Assembly: GCA_038522945.1 (NCBI GenBank)
Contig: JBCBJV010000006.1
Coordinates: 62,001-126,000, forward strand
Source: MED-G105 sp038522945
Lineage (GTDB): Bacteria; Pseudomonadota; Alphaproteobacteria; Caulobacterales; Parvularculaceae
DNA length: 64,000 nt
Direction of reading: 5' to 3'
Shown here: positions 51,197 to 60,189 of the stretch, one piece after another
Numbering within the stretch: position 1 is the first letter of the stretch
Layout: each line of letters opens with the position of its first letter
Position numbers and translations under genes: made by a program
The notes under the pieces: model-generated
Seen by the model: the letters and a program-made list of their open reading frames with translations, nothing else
Told to the model about the DNA's origin: nothing
Databases searched by the model: none

Positions 51197-53449
51197 TCAT
51201 GGAACCTGTGGCGTAAGCGATGCTGATCGGTCACTCATTTGCCAATCAGAACCACCACCGCGCTGGCCAGGAGGGTCAGATGCAATCTCCCTCCCCGTTT
51301 CATTCACAGTGTCGTTGAGGTCCGGTTTTTCCCCTTCCAAGGGAGGGGCTGCACGACGCTCGCGGTCTTTAGTCACCCGCCTTAGCTCCGACAAAAAGGC
51401 CTTTGCCTCTCCAGCGCGGCCCAGCTTTTTCATGGCCGCAAGATATCGATCCCTTATCTGGGTATGACGTTTCGCTTCGGCGCCTGCCGCTAGGTCATCG
51501 AACGGGCGAATATCTCCCGACAGAAGAATTGATTTGTAGGCTGAAGCCGCCGCTTCAGGATCGTCAAACTCAAAAAACAGATCGCCAGCCCAAATTTCTC
51601 TTTGGGTCGACCTGATCGGTGCGGGTGATGCGGTTAGTCTTTCGGTGAACGCAAGCAACCCGGACTTGCCGGCTTGATCATGCGCGATACCACCAAGGGC
51701 ACGGACAAGTTCGTCTGTAAGGCTAAGATTCTCCAGATCTTCCATGGCCGTCTGGTAAGCTCGCTCGTAACTGTTGTTTTCAATAAGCCACTTCACAGAC
51801 CATTGGCGGGCTGCGACGTGCTCGGGATTTGCCGCTAAGAATTCCGAGATCAATTCGTTCGCTGCCGCGGTTGCCACTTCAATTTGGTCATTTGCCGAAT
51901 AAGAGCGAACCCTTGCCTGAACTATCGTCTGAACCATTAACTGGACCGGCGCCCAGAATTTCGGCGCGTCAGCGGAAAGGCGTTTCAATACTGCTATCCG
52001 TTCAGAGCGGTCCATCCCGGAGATAACGTTATCACCGACTGTGTTTGCCAATAATTCTGATGCTGACAAATACGTATCCAATGCAGACAAAGCCCCTGGC
52101 TCTCCAAGACGTACCCTTTTCGCGGCGTTGTCCACGGTGTGATTTTCAAGCCAGTCAAGCGCAGCCCGATCTAACGGAAATGCCGCCCACTGACCAAATA
52201 AATAGCCGAGACCTGTCGTCGGCAAAGCATCCGTCTCGCCTTGTTCGATGGACTGAGATGCACGAAGTAAATTCACCGCGGCAAGCGCCTGATCAGGATC
52301 ATCGGCTTCGATTGCCATCAGAAACTCGTTCAAGATAGCAAGTCGCGGCTGTTCGCTTCGTAGAACCCCCAAGGCATCGCGCGCTTGTACCAAGTCTTTC
52401 TGGCGTCTCGCCAAATGGAACGCGATATCAGCCGCGACCCAATCGTCCGGTGCGCGACCCCGATGATCTGAGATCAACTTGAATGCTTGGGCGAGATCAC
52501 CAGAAAGGGCTTTTGATACGCCTCTTAACAGATCACCGCGCGGGCTGAATTTGAGATCTTCAGCAACGCTATCCAATGCCTGGGCACATTCGATATATCG
52601 GCCAAGCCGGCACGCGAGCATGGCGGCGAGGCGTGCATTTTCATACTCCCCGAGCGTCCCTTGTCGGTTAACATTCTTTGAAGAACGCTCTGGCTTCAGC
52701 ATCCTTGCAAGCGACCACCCTCTTCCCGACTGACCAGATTCAACACCTTGAGCGGCTTCGATAGTGGATCTGATCTCAGAGAGCTGATCATCTGATAGCG
52801 GTGTTTTTTGACGGATCAAAGCTTCCACCTTGATACGATCAACAAAGCCCTCTTCACCGCCGGCTTCGACGTAGCGTCGCGCGGCCGAAATAGCGTAGTC
52901 AGATTTTCCTTTTGCCAGGGCACGCCTCGCTTTTGCCCGCCAAACCGATGACGCAAGCCGAGGGTCCGCCGTCAACGCGGCTCGTTCCGCACGCAGCAAA
53001 TCAGTGATCACCACAGGTTGTTTTGCATACTGAATATTCGCTGCCATTAAATGCGCTTCTGCATCGTCACGAGGCTGACTTGCCGCCAGATATGGCGTAA
53101 GCAATGCAGTTGCATCATCATACTGACCAAGGCGAAACGCAGCGTAAGCCTGCCATAAGTCCCGTTCGCGCGGGACATCAAAAGGGGCCTGATCATCGCG
53201 CGCCAGCTCTTTAATCTCCTCAAACTGATGCCGCCGCTGAAGGTCGTTTAGATATGCAACCAGCGTCTGATGGGAGGGGCGAGCGCGGTAAAGCGCCTGA
53301 TGACTGTGAGGCGTGACAGGCTGTCGAAGCGTAGAACCACCCAGCGATACAATGGGGATATCCTCAGTACGCCACAGCTGGAACACGCTCGCCAAAAGAA
53401 AAAGGCCAGCACATGCCAGATAGATACGAATGTGCAATCGGCTCAGCAT
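51197..53449 (-). CDS. Large TPR-repeat protein of the exopolysaccharide locus
   Basis: 750 aa from ATG 53449; an upstream TTG at 53488 is less likely. One N-terminal membrane anchor (IRIYLACAGLFLLASVFQLW, about 4-23) is followed by a long all-helical, Ala/Arg/Asp-rich body with repeating TPR-like pairs (for example LWQAYAAFRLGQYDDATALL and RLAAMLACRLGRYIECAQAL). The last 60 residues are charged and disordered. Its position matches the TPR lipoprotein PrsT of XrtA loci, but it lacks a lipobox and the resemblance is weak. It probably scaffolds periplasmic assembly. Confidence 0.7.
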   Translation of the reverse strand: MLSRLHIRIYLACAGLFLLASVFQLWRTEDIPIVSLGGSTLRQPVTPHSHQALYRARPSHQTLVAYLNDLQRRHQFEEIKELARDDQAPFDVPRERDLWQAYAAFRLGQYDDATALLTPYLAASQPRDDAEAHLMAANIQYAKQPVVITDLLRAERAALTADPRLASSVWRAKARRALAKGKSDYAISAARRYVEAGGEEGFVDRIKVEALIRQKTPLSDDQLSEIRSTIEAAQGVESGQSGRGWSLARMLKPERSSKNVNRQGTLGEYENARLAAMLACRLGRYIECAQALDSVAEDLKFSPRGDLLRGVSKALSGDLAQAFKLISDHRGRAPDDWVAADIAFHLARRQKDLVQARDALGVLRSEQPRLAILNEFLMAIEADDPDQALAAVNLLRASQSIEQGETDALPTTGLGYLFGQWAAFPLDRAALDWLENHTVDNAAKRVRLGEPGALSALDTYLSASELLANTVGDNVISGMDRSERIAVLKRLSADAPKFWAPVQLMVQTIVQARVRSYSANDQIEVATAAANELISEFLAANPEHVAARQWSVKWLIENNSYERAYQTAMEDLENLSLTDELVRALGGIAHDQAGKSGLLAFTERLTASPAPIRSTQREIWAGDLFFEFDDPEAAASAYKSILLSGDIRPFDDLAAGAEAKRHTQIRDRYLAAMKKLGRAGEAKAFLSELRRVTKDRERRAAPPLEGEKPDLNDTVNETGREIASDPPGQRGGGSDWQMSDRSASLTPQVP

Positions 53450-53554
53450 AGTCAACGCCCAGTCGTCCGTGAGCTCAGTACGCTGCAAGTTTAATGAAAC
53501 CTTAATACGGCATAAATCGGCCGACGCAAAATGACGCCTTCGATATGAGAGACC

Positions 53555-54358
53555 TTAGCGGCTGCCAATACCGAACAAAGCCACCCGGACGGTCTTCAAA
53601 ATGATGCCGAGGTCCATCAGCAGGCTGTAATTCTTTATGTAGAAGAGATCGTAAGTAAGTTTCGCCCGAGCATCCTCAACCGATGCACCATACTCGTGAA
53701 GCACCTGTGCCCACCCGGTGATGCCGGGTTTCACCGCATGGCGTACATCATAGCCTGGGATTTCTTGGCGAAGAATATCAACAAATTCGGGCCGTTCCGG
53801 CCGGGGCCCGACAAACGACATATCGCCTTTAAGGACATTTATCGCCTGCGGGATTTCATCTATTCGGGTTTTGCGAATGATCCGTCCGACCCTCGTAACC
53901 CTATCGTCATTTTTCTTCGCCCACTGGGCCCCGCCCTGTTCGGCGTCGGTGCGCATAGAGCGGAACTTCCAGATCCTGAACTCTCGGCCGCCTAGTCCAA
54001 CTCGTGTCTGTCGGTAGAAGACGGGGCCACTTGAATCCACAATCACCAAGAGGGCCGTTAGAACAAGCAATGGGGCAAGGAAAATTAAAAGCGTCAACGC
54101 TGCCGCAATATCAAGACACCGCTTCAAGAATTGCGTGGGCGAACTATTGTAGTACCCGAGGCTGGACACAAGATCAGTTTCACGAAACTCAGCAAGATCA
54201 ACGCGGTAGCGGAAAGCAGCCTGTCCAGACTTGTGACCGCGCGTCGGGGTCCCATCAAGTCCGATGTACCGCGGGACGGCACGCAGAGCATCATGCAGGC
54301 CGATCACCACGATAAAAGCGATTAGACCTCCTCCGAGCAGAATCGCCGCAACCTGCAT
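53555..54358 (-). CDS. Undecaprenyl-phosphate sugar phosphotransferase (EPS initiation)
   Basis: 267 aa from ATG 54358, or 300 aa from a GTG at 54457. Transfers the first sugar-1-phosphate to the lipid carrier. The bacterial sugar-transferase domain starts near residue 75 with FLKRCLDIAAALTLLIFLAPLL; catalytic and binding blocks are FYRQTRVGLGGREFRIWKFRSM, TRIDEIPQAINVLKGDMSFVGPRPERPEF and the terminal YDLFYIKNYSLLMDLGIILKT. One extra N-terminal span precedes it, but the large CoA-binding-like N-domain of TIGR03013/TIGR03025 proteins is missing. First gene of the minus-strand operon. Confidence 0.9.
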   Translation of the reverse strand: MQVAAILLGGGLIAFIVVIGLHDALRAVPRYIGLDGTPTRGHKSGQAAFRYRVDLAEFRETDLVSSLGYYNSSPTQFLKRCLDIAAALTLLIFLAPLLVLTALLVIVDSSGPVFYRQTRVGLGGREFRIWKFRSMRTDAEQGGAQWAKKNDDRVTRVGRIIRKTRIDEIPQAINVLKGDMSFVGPRPERPEFVDILRQEIPGYDVRHAVKPGITGWAQVLHEYGASVEDARAKLTYDLFYIKNYSLLMDLGIILKTVRVALFGIGSR

Positions 54359-54727
54359 CAATAACCCCCAAAAAGTTGGCGCGACTGCCAACACCGCTAT
54401 GCAAAACGGCGCATCAAGATCCCACACAGGGTGGCCTTGAAGACCGGTCTTCACCACTCAAAGCACAAACGATGCCTAACGAAATGTTAAGCTCGCCTGA
54501 TTTTGCTGCTATCAGTTTTTGCAATGCGGAAAAACCAACTTTCGGTGACACTCAGCGGAATACCCTGGTTTTTTTCGCGTGTTTTCTACCAAGAAGGATA
54601 CTGCTCGAGAAATTTCCCGCCAATGATGTGCTCTGAACATGGAAAAAGGGCCGGCCCCGGACAAACATCTCTCGTCAAGAACGCGAATAGTGCCCCAAGA
54701 AGGCACAACCACCCACTTCAAGCGGAC

Positions 54728-54904
54728 CTAGACCAGAACCAAAACAAGGAGCCAAAGAACCAGGGAGATGCCGATCCAGATTGCCCAACATACCCAAAGA
54801 GGCCACCGTTCGCCTGGCGAGACATCAGTCGGTTGGGCACCGGTTAGCTGGGCACCGGGTAACGCGCCGTTCCGGGCGATTGCGGAAGATTGTTGCGGCA
54901 ACAC
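54728..54904 (-). CDS. Trp-rich small membrane protein (58 aa, GTG start)
   Basis: Unannotated-looking small frame. GTG at 54904 is preceded by AGAAGGGG; an adjacent TTG is an alternative. The first 33 residues are polar with a repeated Pro-Gly-Ala-Gln/Thr-Gly-Ala-Gln element; the rest is one hydrophobic helix rich in Trp (RWPLWVCWAIWIGISLVLW) that runs to the end without a basic tail, so it is not a PEP-CTERM sorting signal. It lies upstream of, and in the same direction as, the sugar transferase. The 54359-54727 gap between them shows no other gene and could hold the operon promoter. Confidence 0.45.
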   Translation of the reverse strand: MLPQQSSAIARNGALPGAQLTGAQPTDVSPGERWPLWVCWAIWIGISLVLWLLVLVLV

Positions 54905-55056
54905 TTTTCCCCTTCTCAGAAACAGAATAGACGCTATTTCCTAAACAATTTCTGAGAGCTTGGTCCTATCTTTAGCTTTCGGCTCACCACATCTTGAACG
55001 TGCCGCGAGTTTGTCGTTGCCGTCATGCGATCCAAGCGGCGGGCCGCTTTTCATTT

Positions 55057-57246
55057 ATGAAGATACTCACTTTTTCAACACTGTTCCCGAACGCGGCCGC
55101 CCCAAGCCACGGGGTGTTCGTGGAAAACCGAATGCTTGATTTCAAGCGACGGTACGAGGTTGACTTGCGTGTGATCGCCCCGGTGCCCTGGTTTCCATTT
55201 AAGTCTCAGATCTTTGCTCCATACGACCGGTTCGCAAATGCGCCCGCACAGCAGACGCGGCACGGCATTGATGTGCACCATCCGCGCTACTTCCTCCCCC
55301 CTAAAATTGGGATGACCTACGCACCGACCGGGCTTGCCCGATGTTTGAACCGGGGCCTTGACGACCTTGCCCAACAAGGGTGGGAGCCGGATCTGATCGA
55401 TGCGCATTATCTTTACCCTGACGGTGTCGCCGCCGCGAGGGTCGCCCATGAGAGAAATATACCGCTGGTTTTAACCGCGCGCGGATCGGACGTTAGTCTG
55501 TTGGCCACCTATCCAACCCAAAGGCAAATGATCATTGAGGCCGTGCGCCAGGCCGATGCAACGGTCTGTGTCGCCGACGCCCTTCGCACTGGGCTCATTG
55601 AACTTGGCGCGCCGTTTGATCGCCTCCATGTTTTGCGCAACGGCGTTGATCTTGATCTATTCCATTCGGGCGCCAACACGGACCTGAGATCATCAGATCG
55701 CCAAACACTGAGCCTTGAAAACCCAACGCTTTTATCCGTCGGCCACCTAATTGAACGAAAAGGCCACGATCTTGTCATTCAGGCACTAGCGACATTGCCC
55801 GAATTCGACCTCGTTATCGTCGGCGAAGGCCCGGAATTGGCGCGGCTGAAAGCCCTCTCTTCTGAGCTTGGCGTTACCCAGCGGGTAACATTCGCCGGCC
55901 AGCAGCGCCATGACATGCTGCCCACCTTCTATCGTGCAGCAGATGCTCTCGTGCTTGCCTCATCGCGTGAGGGATGGCCCAATGTCCTCTTAGAAGCCAT
56001 GGCTTGCGGCACACCTGTAGTTGCAACGGATGTTTGGGGGTCCGGCGAAGTGATTGGCTCTCCGGTCGCAGGACGCCTTTCCAAGGAACGTACCCCGGAA
56101 TGCATCGCAGCCGCAATTAAAGATCTCTTTGAAAACCCGCCCGAACGAGCCGAAACTCGTGCCTATGCGGAAGGGTTTTCATGGGCCGAAACGAGCGCTG
56201 GTCTTAAACACCTTTTTTCTAAGGCGGTAGCCAAAGGCACCACTGTGGGTCGGATCAAACAGCTCCCTCTGACTATCCCAGATGGGCCACCACGCCTGAT
56301 TGTCACGGTGGATACTGAGGAAATTTTTGATTGGCATACCTTTGACGAGAAAAACCACAAAATCGCACGCCCCTCAGATCTCAACGGGTTTCAGGATTTG
56401 TGTGAGGCTAAAGGCATTAAGCCGCTTTACTTTTTAACTTACCCACTTATTCAGGATGATGATACGCGCTCATACTTCAAGGATTTACACACTGCAGGCG
56501 CCGCAGACCTCGGTCTTCACCTCCACCAATGGAAAACACCGCCGGGCACAGATCATCTTGGTCCCTATTACTCCTGGCAGTCCAACCTGCCCGCCGAGGC
56601 GCATCAAGCGAAATTGAAAACCCTTCAACGAAACTTCCGCGACGCATTCGGGTTCAATGCTCATTCCCACCGGGCGGGTCGATATGGGATTTCGCCGGAA
56701 GCCTATGGGCAATTAGCCGCTGTCGGAGTGACAATGGATTTCAGCCCTTCGCCCGGATTTGATTTTAGCGCGCACGGCGGCCCTGACTTCACCATGATGT
56801 CCAATGAACCGTTTTCAGTCTGCTCACCCGGACAATTGCCAGTTTGGGTAACGCCCGCGTGCGGAAAACGGGCACTAAAGGGCGGAAATATATTCCTCTC
56901 TCAATCTAGTGTTGCTGGATTTCAGCAACATCCGGCGCCGAACTTCTCTGGGTTAACCGCCTCATTGAGGCTCACCTGCGAACAAGCGTCGCTTAACGAT
57001 CTCAAACGGCTGACACGCAAACTCGTGGCCCGCCGGGTCCCAGTCCTGACATTCTCATTCCATTCAACGTCCATGACACTGGGCGGAAACCCTTACGCGG
57101 AAGACCGCGAAGCCGTCAGCGGGATGCTTTCGTTAATGGATGATTACTTTCAATTCTTCAAAAATGAGATCGGTGGCGACGTTATTGACCTTCATGGCCT
57201 CCAAAGGCTCTATGACAGCCAAGATTCGGCAAACACCGCGGCATAG
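55057..57246 (+). CDS. GT4 glycosyltransferase fused to a WalW-type polysaccharide deacetylase-like domain
   Basis: 729 aa from ATG 55057 (an earlier TTG frame opens at 54994). Residues 1-385 form a GT-B glycosyltransferase: FSTLFPNAAAPSHGVFVENR at the N-terminus, LLSVGHLIERKGHDLVIQAL at the hinge and the retaining EX7E block SREGWPNVLLEAMACGTPVV (about 312). From about 405 a second domain begins with LIVTVDTEEIFDW (motif 1 acid), HLHQWKTPP and HRAGRYGISPEAY, ending with FSFHSTSMTLGGNPYAEDREAV, as in WalW-like deacetylases. It is a natural fusion, not a frameshift: the linker is continuous. It would add and trim a sugar of the same polymer. Divergent from the operon. Confidence 0.88.
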   Translation: MKILTFSTLFPNAAAPSHGVFVENRMLDFKRRYEVDLRVIAPVPWFPFKSQIFAPYDRFANAPAQQTRHGIDVHHPRYFLPPKIGMTYAPTGLARCLNRGLDDLAQQGWEPDLIDAHYLYPDGVAAARVAHERNIPLVLTARGSDVSLLATYPTQRQMIIEAVRQADATVCVADALRTGLIELGAPFDRLHVLRNGVDLDLFHSGANTDLRSSDRQTLSLENPTLLSVGHLIERKGHDLVIQALATLPEFDLVIVGEGPELARLKALSSELGVTQRVTFAGQQRHDMLPTFYRAADALVLASSREGWPNVLLEAMACGTPVVATDVWGSGEVIGSPVAGRLSKERTPECIAAAIKDLFENPPERAETRAYAEGFSWAETSAGLKHLFSKAVAKGTTVGRIKQLPLTIPDGPPRLIVTVDTEEIFDWHTFDEKNHKIARPSDLNGFQDLCEAKGIKPLYFLTYPLIQDDDTRSYFKDLHTAGAADLGLHLHQWKTPPGTDHLGPYYSWQSNLPAEAHQAKLKTLQRNFRDAFGFNAHSHRAGRYGISPEAYGQLAAVGVTMDFSPSPGFDFSAHGGPDFTMMSNEPFSVCSPGQLPVWVTPACGKRALKGGNIFLSQSSVAGFQQHPAPNFSGLTASLRLTCEQASLNDLKRLTRKLVARRVPVLTFSFHSTSMTLGGNPYAEDREAVSGMLSLMDDYFQFFKNEIGGDVIDLHGLQRLYDSQDSANTAA

Positions 57247-57310
57247 CCTTAACTCCCCATTAAATTGCAGCCGATAAATCCAGAAACAGCATTAACCAAG
57301 AGGGCACCCC

Positions 57311-57880
57311 ATGGCCGCTGTGGATGGATTTCGGATACTCTTTGCACTGATCGCTGTTCTCGGGATGATCGGCGGGATTGCTTTCATCGCCCAACGCAGC
57401 GGCATCGCCAAAACGATGGCGGTTGGCGTCAACAGACGCCGTCTTTCCCTGCTTGAAGTGCTGCCAATCGACCAGAAGCGCAAGGCCGCCATTCTTAAGT
57501 GCGATGGCCGTGAACACCTGATCGTGTTGAATGCCAACAGTGTCACCGTCATCGAACGGGCGATCCACGATCCGAAGCCGTCCGCTTCGGAGAAAGGCGC
57601 CTTTGGCGAACCGGTGGCCGAAGCTGCCGCCTCGTTCTCGTTTGCTTCTTCCGCAGCTGCACAGCCCCCTGAATCAAACCTTCTTGCCTTACCTGAGCCG
57701 GTTGAAGCGGAAACGCGCACTTTAAATAGCACCAATGCTCCTGTTGAGATCGCTGACATTGAAGGGACGCAATCCCTGCAGAATCAGGTACGAGGGTTCT
57801 GGTCGAAACTTGCGAAAGTCGCTCCGGGGATCCGGGACAAACTGGCTCAAACCCAACGCGACAAAGACAAGGCCGCGTAA
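57311..57880 (+). CDS. fliO: Flagellar biosynthesis protein FliO
   Basis: 189 aa. One membrane span near 8-28 (ILFALIAVLGMIGGIAFIA) precedes the short cytoplasmic FliO domain, RRLSLLEVLPIDQKRKAAILKCDGREHLIVL. The C-terminal half is Ala/Ser/Glu-rich with low complexity. FliO is a chaperone for FliP ring assembly in the flagellar export gate. Its TAA stop shares one base with the fliP ATG (TAATG), so the two are translationally coupled. No other flagellar gene is in the window. Confidence 0.9.
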   Translation: MAAVDGFRILFALIAVLGMIGGIAFIAQRSGIAKTMAVGVNRRRLSLLEVLPIDQKRKAAILKCDGREHLIVLNANSVTVIERAIHDPKPSASEKGAFGEPVAEAAASFSFASSAAAQPPESNLLALPEPVEAETRTLNSTNAPVEIADIEGTQSLQNQVRGFWSKLAKVAPGIRDKLAQTQRDKDKAA

Positions 57881-58614
57881 TGGGACGCCTACCCCTCTCC
57901 GGGTTGATCGCAACGATCTTTTTTCTTCTGACTGAACCGGCAGTTGCTCAGTCAGTAAGCGTTGATCTCGGCGGCGAAGCTGGCTTCTCATCAAGAATAG
58001 TCCAACTCGTCCTGTTACTGACGGTCTTGTCATTAGCGCCGTCAATTCTCATCATGATGACATCGTTCATCCGGATCGTCGTTGTTCTCTCGCTACTGCG
58101 GACTGCAATCGGCATTCAGCAAAGTCCGCCGAACCCGGTCATTATCGCCTTGTCATTGTTCCTGACAGCATTTGTAATGGCCCCAACCTTCGAGGCGGCT
58201 TACTCCGCAGGGATCGAACCTCTGATGGCGGAGGAAATGGCAATCGAAGAGGCCATCCCGGCAGCACTGGCGCCCATGAAAGACTTCATGCTGACCCAAA
58301 CCCGGGAAAAGGATCTCGGTCTTTTCATCGAAATGTCAGGCGCCACACCGCAAAGTGCCGCTGAAACGCCGCTCCATGTCGTAACCCCCGCCTTTGTCAT
58401 TTCTGAGCTACGCCGGGCGTTTGAAATTGGCTTCCTGGTGTTTATTCCATTTCTGATTATCGACATGGTGATCTCATCAATCCTCATGGCTATGGGGATG
58501 CTGATGCTGCCACCGATCGTGATCTCGCTGCCTTTCAAGCTGATCTTCTTTGTTCTGATCGACGGCTGGAACCTGATCGCCGGATCCCTTGTTCAGAGTT
58601 TTGGCGTCAGCTGA
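57880..58614 (+). CDS. fliP: Flagellar export gate protein FliP
   Basis: 244 aa, five FliP subunits with FliQ and FliR form the export gate. A cleavable signal peptide (LIATIFFLLTEPAVAQ) is followed by the family blocks MMTSFIRIVVVLSLLRTAIG and PPNPVIIALSLFLTAFVMAPT, a periplasmic loop and the C-terminal FLVFIPFLIIDMVISSILMAMGMLMLPP, all hallmark FliP segments. Coupled to fliO upstream; followed by an unrelated methyltransferase. Confidence 0.96.
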   Translation: MGRLPLSGLIATIFFLLTEPAVAQSVSVDLGGEAGFSSRIVQLVLLLTVLSLAPSILIMMTSFIRIVVVLSLLRTAIGIQQSPPNPVIIALSLFLTAFVMAPTFEAAYSAGIEPLMAEEMAIEEAIPAALAPMKDFMLTQTREKDLGLFIEMSGATPQSAAETPLHVVTPAFVISELRRAFEIGFLVFIPFLIIDMVISSILMAMGMLMLPPIVISLPFKLIFFVLIDGWNLIAGSLVQSFGVS

Positions 58615-58754
58615 GCGAATGGCTCTTGGCGACTCGGCTCACAGTTGGCTTGCCCTGGCGCATCCCCATTGAATTGACGCAGTCTCACCCCTTCATGGTC
58701 AACGTGCCGATCCACTCGCAACTCAATGGCACTCGGAACAAGAACAGAGCGACC

Positions 58755-59378
58755 ATGAAAACCCCAGAAGCCTTTTGGAACAAACTTGCCAGGAAATACG
58801 CAGCAACGCCAATTAAAGACGAAGCTGCATACGAGACAACTCTTGAGCGGACACGTGCTCACTTGACGTCGGAAACCAAGCTTCTCGAAATTGGCTGCGG
58901 CACCGGCTCAACGGCGCTAAAGCTGGCAGGCGATGTGGCCAAGATCACCGCGAGTGATGTGTCGTCAGAAATGATCGCAATCGCAAACGAGAAAAAAGAC
59001 GCTGCAAGTGCGGATAAGATCATATTTGTCAAAGGAACGGTTTTCGATCCCCAATTCGACAGCACCTCTCCCGACGTCATAATAGCATTCAATCTTCTAC
59101 ATCTGGTGGAAGATCTTGATGCAACGCTTGCGCGGGTGAACGCTCTATTGCCGAACGATGGTCTCTTCATATCGAAGACACCTTGTCTCGCCGAGAAAGG
59201 ATCACTCCTGAAACTGATGATCCCGCTCATGCAGATTGTGGGAAAAGCGCCTTACGTTCGGTTTCTGGGTGTCGACGAACTCAAAGACCACATCACAAAT
59301 GCTGGTTTTGACGTTGTGGAAGTTGGCGACTATCCACCAAAAATGCCAAGTCGCTTTGTGGTCGCGCGGAAACACTAA
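58755..59378 (+). CDS. Class I SAM-dependent methyltransferase
   Basis: 207 aa from ATG 58755; the open frame back to 58626 is not supported. Motif I LLEIGCGTGSTALKLAG is at about residue 40, the acidic loop is ASDVSSEMIAIANEK, motif IV is DVIIAFNLLHLVEDLDA and the post-motif is LPNDGLFISKTPC. Substrate unknown; it resembles small-molecule or lipid methyltransferases of the Methyltransf_11 group. Codon use is somewhat more AT-rich and Lys/Asn-rich than in neighbours. Convergent with the suf operon tail. Confidence 0.85.
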   Translation: MKTPEAFWNKLARKYAATPIKDEAAYETTLERTRAHLTSETKLLEIGCGTGSTALKLAGDVAKITASDVSSEMIAIANEKKDAASADKIIFVKGTVFDPQFDSTSPDVIIAFNLLHLVEDLDATLARVNALLPNDGLFISKTPCLAEKGSLLKLMIPLMQIVGKAPYVRFLGVDELKDHITNAGFDVVEVGDYPPKMPSRFVVARKH

Positions 59379-59437
59379 GGCGACTGGCGTCCCTCGACAT
59401 CACAGCCCGCCCTCACGCACGCGTCGCGGCGCGAGCG

Positions 59438-59806
59438 CTACTGCTTTGCGGCCTTTTTCTTTTTTGGCTTTTTGGCTGCTGTTCGTTTGGCAGCTTCCAA
59501 TGCCAGGCCCGTCCAATCCAGAAGCGCTTCTTCATCGTCAAAGATGTCTGGCGGCACCTCATAATATGACATGGTCGCGGCAGTGCCGTCTTTCATTTCG
59601 AAGGAAAACGCGGCGAGCCCTGCATCTTCGAAAGTTGCACGGGTTTTGTCATCTGCTTTCAGGTAAATTGCCTCGTCGTCTAGGATCGCAAAAAAGAGCT
59701 CATCACAATAGACGCCGGCACCGCCAAACATTTTCCGCACACGAATCTCGCCCAGTGGCGCAAACAGGTCCATCGCCTGATCAATGGCAGCTTTCGAGAC
59801 AGCCAT
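59438..59806 (-). CDS. TfoX N-terminal-domain protein
   Basis: 122 aa from ATG 59806, 5 bases after the sufA stop. The domain begins VSKAAIDQAMDLFAPLGEIRVRKMFGGAGVYCDELFFAIL, with RKMFGG the family signature; FEMKDGTAATMSYYEVPPDIF follows. The C-terminus is a Lys/Ala/Pro tail. Named for the competence regulator TfoX/Sxy, but this short single-domain form lacks the C-terminal domain, so a regulatory role is unproven. Last gene of the suf run, a position seen in other alphaproteobacteria. Confidence 0.85.
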   Translation of the reverse strand: MAVSKAAIDQAMDLFAPLGEIRVRKMFGGAGVYCDELFFAILDDEAIYLKADDKTRATFEDAGLAAFSFEMKDGTAATMSYYEVPPDIFDDEEALLDWTGLALEAAKRTAAKKPKKKKAAKQ

Positions 59807-59811
59807 CGCGC

Positions 59812-60189
59812 TTAGGATGTTGCCGGGACGATGGTCACACTTTCCCCGCACCCACACGCATCGGTCTGGTTGGGATTATTGAACACAAATCGCTGGGACA
59901 GTTTTTCAGTGACAAAGTCGATCTCAGTCCCGATGAGAAAAAGAATTGCTTTGGGGTCAATCAGCACTTTGATCCCGTTGTCCTCAACCACTTCGTCAAG
60001 GGGACCGGCTTCAGTGGCATAATCCATGGTATATTCCATGCCAGCGCACCCGCCATTGGTGACCCCGATCTTGACACCGATAAAGGCTTCATCAGCCTTC
60101 GACATAATCGCCTGCATGCGCGCCGCTGCTTCATCGGTCAGCGTCACCACTTTCGGTCTTGGTCTTGAAGTGCGTGTCATCACATCCAT
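59812..60189 (-). CDS. sufA: A-type iron-sulfur carrier SufA
   Basis: 125 aa (or 122 aa from the ATG at 60180, which overlaps the sufT stop as TGATG). The three cluster-binding cysteines are in NGGCAGMEY (about residue 48) and ACGCGES (about 112-114), the complete CxnCGC set. FVFNNPNQTDACGCG and the FIGVKIGVTNGG strand match SufA/IscA/ErpA. It accepts clusters from SufBCD and passes them to apoproteins. Positioned after sufT in the operon, which favours SufA over ErpA. Confidence 0.92.
   Translation of the reverse strand: MDVMTRTSRPRPKVVTLTDEAAARMQAIMSKADEAFIGVKIGVTNGGCAGMEYTMDYATEAGPLDEVVEDNGIKVLIDPKAILFLIGTEIDFVTEKLSQRFVFNNPNQTDACGCGESVTIVPATS

Noticed and set aside
54503..54847. Plus-strand 114-aa frame in the gap before the fusion gene
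   Set aside because: Composition looks random and it runs antisense to the better-supported small Trp-rich frame.
54728..54904. PEP-CTERM sorting tail in the Trp-rich small protein
   Set aside because: There is no Pro-Glu-Pro before the helix and no Arg cluster after it.
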